Origin: Nitrososphaerota archaeon
GTDB lineage: Archaea > Thermoproteota > Nitrososphaeria > Nitrososphaerales > UBA183
Assembly: GCA_029785685.1 (NCBI GenBank)
Contig: JAFLZE010000043.1
Location: 1-8,365, forward strand
Direction of reading: 5' to 3'
Length of the DNA stretch: 8,365 nucleotides
A model generated the notes under the pieces. It worked only from the letters and a program-made list of their open reading frames with translations, made no database searches and was not told the origin of the DNA. Of this stretch, positions 4,836-8,365 are shown piece after piece. Numbering within the stretch: the first letter of the stretch is position 1; each line of letters begins with the position of its first letter. The translations under genes were made by a program, and so were the position numbers.

Positions 4836-5242
4836 GCGGGGGACGCCTTGGACCTTTCTGATTCCGCCGGCCTTCGGTCCATCTTTTCCATCAGCTGTTT
4901 CTCGTATGACCTTATCTCCCGGATTCGCTCGTTCAGGCGCCTGGAGAAGAGGTAGTTCGCCACGCCGACGTACAGCCACGCGGCCCCGAGCGCGATCAGG
5001 AAGACCTCGGTCGCGACGAGCGTCGGATTCAGCAGGTCCACCGTCTGGTATCTGTTGGAGCTCGACGTGAGGGGAAGGACGATCTGGGAGAAGTACGCAA
5101 CGCAGAGCAGGAAGGCCACCGCGATGGTGACGCCCGACAGGAGGCGGATCTTCCCACGGCCGGCCTCCAGCTGCTGCATGAGCTCCTCGTGGGCGTCGAT
5201 GGCCATAACCCCCACGGACTTTTCATCTGGGGAGGAGGTCAT
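4832..5242 (-). CDS. Two-helix membrane protein with a cytoplasmic charged coil
   Basis: The family is not recognised. The 136-residue product has a soluble N-terminus with a short amphipathic helix (AHEELMQQLEAGRGK), two membrane helices at about residues 33-58 (LLSGVTIAVAFLLCVAYFSQ) and 71-97 (NPTLVATEVFLIALGAAWLY), and a basic C-terminal coil (SRRLNERIREIRSYEKQLME). Both ends are probably cytoplasmic, so the coil could dock a soluble partner. The ATG at 5242 is preceded by GAGGAG (complement of 5251-5256) at 8-nt spacing, a strong ribosome site. Upstream is a TATA box with the regulatory palindrome abutting it. The stop overlaps the next gene as TTGA, so the two form an operon. Shared control with the ATPase operon to the right suggests a common membrane process. 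Confidence 0.7.
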   Translation of the reverse strand: MTSSPDEKSVGVMAIDAHEELMQQLEAGRGKIRLLSGVTIAVAFLLCVAYFSQIVLPLTSSSNRYQTVDLLNPTLVATEVFLIALGAAWLYVGVANYLFSRRLNERIREIRSYEKQLMEKMDRRPAESERSKASPA

Positions 5243-5273
5243 GTGGAGGGCTCCTCTTGAAACGCGCTGCGCT

Positions 5274-5283
5274 CGTTAAAACC
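5274..5283 (-). promoter_or_regulatory. TATA box of the membrane-protein operon
   Basis: On the minus strand this reads GGTTTTAACG, about 35 nt before the ATG at 5242. It directly follows the palindromic operator. The leader of about 10 nt expected from this position contains the GAGGAG ribosome site. Confidence 0.55.
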
Positions 5284-5303
5284 GTTGCTCATCTGCGATG
5301 AGT
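5284..5303 (-). promoter_or_regulatory. Palindromic operator, copy 1
   Basis: On the minus strand it reads CTCATCGCAGATGAGCAAC, with arms CTCATC and GATGAG at 5297-5302 and 5288-5293. It matches copy 2 (5657-5675, plus strand) at 18 of 19 positions. In both places the element ends 2-3 nt before a TATA box in the same orientation. A sequence-specific regulator bound here would touch the TFB/BRE position. Confidence 0.7.
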
Positions 5304-5308
5304 CCTTC

Positions 5309-5575
5309 CTAGACGCGCACCATCCCCAGCTTCAGCAGCACCTGAGTGAAGTCCCTCTGGACGCCCAGCCCCTCGGCCGTGATCGCAAACAGCTCCCTGC
5401 CCTCCTCAGCCCTCCTCTCGACCAGCCTGCTGGACTCGAGCCTCGCGACGAACCTGACGAGGTTGTCGTAGCTGAGGTTGCATGTCTGGGCCAGCCTCGT
5501 CGGCGCCTTCGGGCCGTACACGAGCGCGGTGAGTATGTCAAGGAGGATGACGACGTCCGGCCGCCTCTTCGGCAA
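5309..5575 (-). CDS. Winged-helix transcription regulator (archaeal HTH_45-like)
   Basis: This is an 88-residue protein consisting of a single winged helix. A first helix (VVILLDILTALVYGPKAPTR) leads into the helix-turn-helix (LAQTCNLSYDNLVRFVARLE), followed by a two-strand wing (LVERRAEEGRELFAITAEGL) and a C-terminal helix (QVLLKLGMV) for dimerisation. The 'T.LA..cnLSyd.l...v..L...gLv.......y.iT..G' pattern is that of the small archaeal regulators grouped with Pfam HTH_45. The start is TTG at 5575, since no ATG or GTG exists upstream in frame. A TATA-like TTTATCTA (complement of about 5598-5605) lies 26 nt ahead, giving a leaderless message. The gene lies between the two copies of the shared palindrome, so it is the natural candidate to bind them. 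That link is inferred. Confidence 0.75.
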   Translation of the reverse strand: MPKRRPDVVILLDILTALVYGPKAPTRLAQTCNLSYDNLVRFVARLESSRLVERRAEEGRELFAITAEGLGVQRDFTQVLLKLGMVRV

Positions 5576-5595
5576 CGGGGCGTGGAGCGCGCCCT

Positions 5596-5607
5596 GAATA
5601 GATAAAC
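5596..5607 (-). promoter_or_regulatory. TATA-like box for the winged-helix gene
   Basis: On the minus strand this reads CGTTTATCTATT, centred about 26 nt before the TTG at 5575, which is the spacing of a leaderless archaeal promoter. It also supports the choice of the TTG start. Confidence 0.5.
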
Positions 5608-5639
5608 GAGGCGAGGGCTCCGCGGTGCGTATCTAAGGA

Positions 5640-5648
5640 TTGCTCATC
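5640..5648 (+). promoter_or_regulatory. Extra operator half-site
   Basis: TTGCTCATC equals one arm of the palindrome plus its conserved flank (the complement is GATGAGCAA). It lies 5 nt left of the complete copy 2 and on the side facing the winged-helix promoter. It could be a secondary site for the same protein or a decayed copy. Confidence 0.4.
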
Positions 5649-5653
5649 AGGCC

Positions 5654-5675
5654 TGCTCATCTCAGATGAGCAACC
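5654..5675 (+). promoter_or_regulatory. Palindromic operator, copy 2
   Basis: TGCTCATCTCAGATGAGCA (5654-5672) is a perfect inverted repeat with 9-bp arms around a single central C. With the flank AAC it matches copy 1, 18 of 19 positions in CTCATCKCAGATGAGCAAC. It ends directly before a TATA-like CATTTAG and upstream of the DUF1294-ATPase operon. It also lies about 55 bp upstream of the winged-helix TATA box on the other strand. Confidence 0.75.
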
Positions 5676-5684
5676 GCATTTAGT
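5676..5684 (+). promoter_or_regulatory. TATA-like box of the DUF1294-ATPase operon
   Basis: GCATTTAGT follows the operator at the same spacing as in copy 1. A start about 25 nt downstream (near 5705) would leave a leader of about 45 nt with GGAGGGGTGG (5730-5739) as the ribosome site for the ATG at 5749. Confidence 0.5.
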
Positions 5685-5748
5685 CTTGCCGCGTCCGCTC
5701 TGAGCATGAGACCTGGGCAAGACGGGCCTGGAGGGGTGGCTGACGGCG

Positions 5749-6024
5749 ATGGGACCGGTTCTTCTTAGCTTCCTAGAGGCGGCCGTCTTCTTCGGCTGCA
5801 TTTCCCTCCTGGTGATGGGCGCGAACAAGCGCTCTTCGCGTGCGAGACTCTCAGTGTTCGAGAGCCGGCTGCTGCTTATGAGCGCTTTGATGGGAGGCCT
5901 CTGGGGAATCCTGCTTGGCAGCCGCCTGTTCGGGCACAGGGTCTCACTTGCCCCATTCTGGCTCCTCGTCTTCGCGTGCGCCACAATCTGGGCATTCGGG
6001 TTGACCACCGCGGTCGTTGCCTGA
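5749..6024 (+). CDS. DUF1294-family small membrane protein
   Basis: The 91-residue product has three hydrophobic segments (about residues 4-25, 41-58 and 68-90). The connecting motif ANKRSSRARLSVFESRLLL, then MGGLWGILLGSRLFGHRVSL, matches the DUF1294 signature: 'dK..A.....RisE..Ll.la.lGG..Ga.lg..lfrHK', with His-Arg in place of the usual His-Lys. Family members are membrane proteins of unknown function, often about 90 residues when free-standing, so the length fits. The start is ATG 5749 with GGAGGGGTGG about 10 nt upstream. A shorter frame from the ATG at 5706 stops after 20 codons and is unlikely to be a gene. The stop TGA is embedded in the ribosome site (TGAGGAGA) of the ATPase gene that follows 11 nt later, so the two are translationally linked. 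Confidence 0.7.
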   Translation: MGPVLLSFLEAAVFFGCISLLVMGANKRSSRARLSVFESRLLLMSALMGGLWGILLGSRLFGHRVSLAPFWLLVFACATIWAFGLTTAVVA

Positions 6025-6035
6025 GGAGACCTTAC

Positions 6036-8365
6036 TTGGGCACTGTCACCGTCCTGCTCAAGCTCGCAGTCTCCGTCGTAGTGCTGGTTACGAGCTTCAT
6101 TGTCGTCGCGCTCATCCTACAGCTCGCGACGGTCGGCTCGCCTGCCGCTTCCGCCAACTCCGTCGTGGAAGACCTGGGAGCCTTGCTGACCGTTTTCACG
6201 TGTGCCTTCGTTGGGATTCTCTTCACCATCCCAGCCCTGCTTTCGATGTTCGGACACGCCGGCGCCTGGGTGAGCCAAGTAGCGGTGAGGGTCTGGAAGC
6301 ACCTCTCCCTCGCTCTCCTCGCAGGCGCCGCGCTCTACGCGGGAGCCAATGAAACCACCATAGTGCTCTCCAATCCCGCTTCTCTCACAGTCGCCCAAGC
6401 CGCCGCGCTCACCGCGCTCGCGATAGCTGCCGCCCTCGCTTCGCTTTGGAGCTTCGGTCCGGAGGCTGCCGCCTGTTTCGGCTCCGCGCCGAGGCGACTC
6501 CTGCGACTCAGGAGCCGCACCGCTGCGACGGTGGAACTGATGCAGTCACCCATCGATCGGGTCAGGCAAGGCATCGGCGCCGAGGACGCCGAGAAGGAGA
6601 TGCTGCGAATGCAGGGACTGGCGAGGACGCTGGGCACCCTCGACGGGGCAACAGAGCTCGTGGTCGGGTTCAGGGATGGTAGAGGAAGGAGCCTCTTCGT
6701 CGCGACTGGACGCTCGGACAAGTGGGAGATGGAACAACGGCTCGTCTCCGTCCTCAGAGCCTATCTGCACGGGCACCAGGCCGAACCCTGTCAGAGCGGA
6801 ATCCCCGCCGCCCGGGGCGGATATAGCCACACGGTAGGGATCACCGGGGTCCCTGAGCCGGCCGAGGACCCGCTCGAACCACTCGCGCGCTTCTTCCTCG
6901 AGAGCGGGCACGAGGGCGAGTACCGAGTGAGGATGTGCAGGGCCATGTCGGACCCAGTCCGCAGGCTGCTCGCCTCGAGAAGGCAGAGGGCACTCTCAAG
7001 GAAGGCCGGCCACCAAATCAGCGAACCCGAACACGTTGCCTTCGGAACCCGCGAGAAGTCCACCAGGGTCGTCGACCACCTGGCCGAGGTGGAGCACGAA
7101 GAGGCCGTACGGGAGTCTGAGAGGCGGGCGTCCCGGCAAGCGGTCAGGGTAAGGGTCTCCGTGACGGGCTACGGCTCGACCCAGGAAGAGGCGCGCAGGG
7201 TGGCTGTTGGGGGAGCCGCCACGCTCCGCGGCATGCTCTCGAGCCACAGAAACGCCTCTGCGCTCAGGGTCAAGCCGGTCCGAGACGCTGAAGTGAGCCC
7301 TTCCTCCGTCCTCATTCCCGCCGAGGCCGCGCCTTACTTCTGGATACCACGGGTGGCGATGGGAGGGGAGCTGGCCCCCACAGCGGAGTTCGAGCTCTCG
7401 CAGGAGATGGAGGGTGAAATCGAGCTCGGCGACGTCGTCCTCCAGTCCGGCGCCACAACGCACGGTGCGAGAATCCCCCTAGACTCTCTGTCGAAGCACC
7501 TCTTCGTCACAGGGATGACCGGAAGCGGGAAGACGACCTCCTGTCTCAACCTGCTCACGCAGCTCCACCAGCTCGGAATCCCCTTCCTGGTGGTAGAGCC
7601 GGTGAAGAACGAGTACCGCGCTCTTCTGGCGCGCATCCCTGGCCTCCAGGTGTTCACCCTGGGTGACGAGGAGACCACCCCGTTCCGGCTGAACATCTTC
7701 GAGCCGCCCGCCGGGGTACGCGTCCAGACCCACCTCGAGCATCTCCAAGCCGCGTGGAACTCGAGCTTCGTGATGTACGCGCCCCTCCCGCTCGTGCTCG
7801 GACAGGTCCTGGAGGAGACCTACAGGGCCTGTGGCTGGGACGTCCGCAAGGAGAAGAGGGGCAGGCCGATTTCCCTTGAGGACTTCCGCGTCCGAGCGGA
7901 GGTCGTCTGCAGGCGGCTGGGCTACGAGCCTAAGGTCTCCATGGACATCGAGGCCGCGCTCAAGACCAGGATAGCCAGCCTCTCGATGGGAGGCAAGGGG
8001 CCCATGTTCGACACGATGGCCTCCATCCCCTTCGACGACCTCCTGAGGCGCCCCACCGTGCTTGAACTCAAGGGCATTGCGAACTCCGAGGAGAAGGCGT
8101 TCGTCGCCGCGCTCATCCTGACGGAGCTCGCCGAGTACGTTGAGGCGAAGGGAGCCTCCAAGCAGCTCAGGCACGTGACCCTCGTCGAGGAGGCGCACAG
8201 GCTCCTACCCAACGTCTCGACTCAGAAGGGCGACCCCGAGGCCGCCGACCCCCGCAGGCACACGGTGGAGCAGTTCGCGAACATGCTCGCCGAGTTCAGG
8301 GCGCTGGGGGAGGGGCTCGTGGTCGTAGAGCAGATCCCCACCAAGATAATCCCCGACGCGATAAA
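6036..8365 (+). CDS. HerA/VirB4-like membrane-anchored ATPase (3' end outside the window)
   Basis: An uninterrupted frame of 776 codons runs off the right edge. Four membrane helices come first (about residues 7-33, 47-72, 88-104, 119-140), then a cytoplasmic linker, then a region resembling the N-terminal half of conjugation-type ATPases (about 360-450; AVRVRVSVTGYGSTQEEARR, as in 'f.v.vRv...g.s.eeA'). The P-loop domain follows. Its Walker A is GMTGSGKTT (493-501, Lys499), then FLVVEPVKNEYRALL, FTLGDEETTPFRLNIFEPP and FNASF-like NSSFVMYAPLP. Walker B is HVTLVEEAHRL (713-723, Glu718/719), and VVEQIP follows at about 764-769. These features define the HerA/VirB4/TraC clan, hexameric DNA or protein pumps, in a DUF87-type branch also seen in bacteria. 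The start is TTG 6036 with GGAG 7 nt upstream, overlapping the previous stop. The last segment of the ATPase domain is missing from the window. The transported substrate is unknown. Confidence 0.88.
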   Translation, partial: MGTVTVLLKLAVSVVVLVTSFIVVALILQLATVGSPAASANSVVEDLGALLTVFTCAFVGILFTIPALLSMFGHAGAWVSQVAVRVWKHLSLALLAGAALYAGANETTIVLSNPASLTVAQAAALTALAIAAALASLWSFGPEAAACFGSAPRRLLRLRSRTAATVELMQSPIDRVRQGIGAEDAEKEMLRMQGLARTLGTLDGATELVVGFRDGRGRSLFVATGRSDKWEMEQRLVSVLRAYLHGHQAEPCQSGIPAARGGYSHTVGITGVPEPAEDPLEPLARFFLESGHEGEYRVRMCRAMSDPVRRLLASRRQRALSRKAGHQISEPEHVAFGTREKSTRVVDHLAEVEHEEAVRESERRASRQAVRVRVSVTGYGSTQEEARRVAVGGAATLRGMLSSHRNASALRVKPVRDAEVSPSSVLIPAEAAPYFWIPRVAMGGELAPTAEFELSQEMEGEIELGDVVLQSGATTHGARIPLDSLSKHLFVTGMTGSGKTTSCLNLLTQLHQLGIPFLVVEPVKNEYRALLARIPGLQVFTLGDEETTPFRLNIFEPPAGVRVQTHLEHLQAAWNSSFVMYAPLPLVLGQVLEETYRACGWDVRKEKRGRPISLEDFRVRAEVVCRRLGYEPKVSMDIEAALKTRIASLSMGGKGPMFDTMASIPFDDLLRRPTVLELKGIANSEEKAFVAALILTELAEYVEAKGASKQLRHVTLVEEAHRLLPNVSTQKGDPEAADPRRHTVEQFANMLAEFRALGEGLVVVEQIPTKIIPDAI

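Noticed and set aside
5706..5768. Short plus-strand frame from the ATG at 5706 as a leader peptide
   Set aside because: It lies at the predicted transcript start but has only 20 Gly-rich codons and no sign of selection. The ATG at 5749 with its own ribosome site explains the operon start.
6117..8212. Several long minus-strand open frames opposite the ATPase gene (for example 8198-7479 and 7463-6996)
   Set aside because: They are antisense to a continuous 776-codon frame with clear ATPase motifs. They are Arg/Gly/Pro-rich without recognisable domains and arise from the strong third-position G/C bias of the real gene.

Overview
The window looks archaeal. Genes are preceded by TATA-like boxes about 25-32 nt from their start codons (leaderless-type promoters). 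TTG and GTG starts are common, and the families present are typical of archaea: AbrB/PIN and RelBE toxin-antitoxin pairs, a small winged-helix regulator, sequon-rich secreted proteins and a HerA-clan ATPase. G+C is fairly high. A Thermoproteota (for example Nitrososphaeria or Bathyarchaeia) or Thermoplasmatota source is plausible, but the lineage cannot be fixed from this sequence. No rRNA, tRNA, CRISPR array, transposase or integrase was seen.

Left region (1-1562). A small PD-(D/E)XK nuclease-like gene (minus strand) and a membrane-anchored NTF2-like exported protein (plus strand) diverge from a shared 53-bp promoter region. A short unrecognised membrane-anchored protein follows on the minus strand (1562-1221).

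Middle region (1701-4649). Five copies of a 33-bp repeat, ungapped and all in the same orientation (core GGGTTCATTGCGCCTCCGC), cut this stretch into four units. Each unit holds one gene or one gene pair: a probably frameshifted small gene; a secreted protein with a BsuPI-like C-terminal domain (minus strand); vapBC; and relBE. The plus-strand genes end 20 nt or less before the next repeat, or inside it, and start about 75-125 nt after the previous one. This resembles a gene-cassette array, but the repeat does not match the integron attC consensus and no recombinase is present.

Right region (4533-8365). A minus-strand pair (a two-helix membrane protein and a small PaREP1/HEPN-like protein) and a minus-strand winged-helix regulator lie next to a plus-strand operon. 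The operon encodes a DUF1294-type membrane protein and a large HerA/VirB4-like ATPase, with four N-terminal membrane helices, whose gene runs off the window. The membrane-pair promoter and the ATPase-operon promoter carry the same palindromic element (CTCATCKCAGATGAGCAAC) directly against the TATA box at the same spacing. The simplest reading is one small regulon, possibly controlled by the winged-helix protein encoded between the two sites, that makes a membrane-associated DNA- or protein-translocation machine of unknown purpose.

Three downstream genes (vapC, relE and the PaREP1-like gene) start with a TTG that overlaps the upstream stop in the tetramer TTGA. This suggests translational coupling with a weak start codon.
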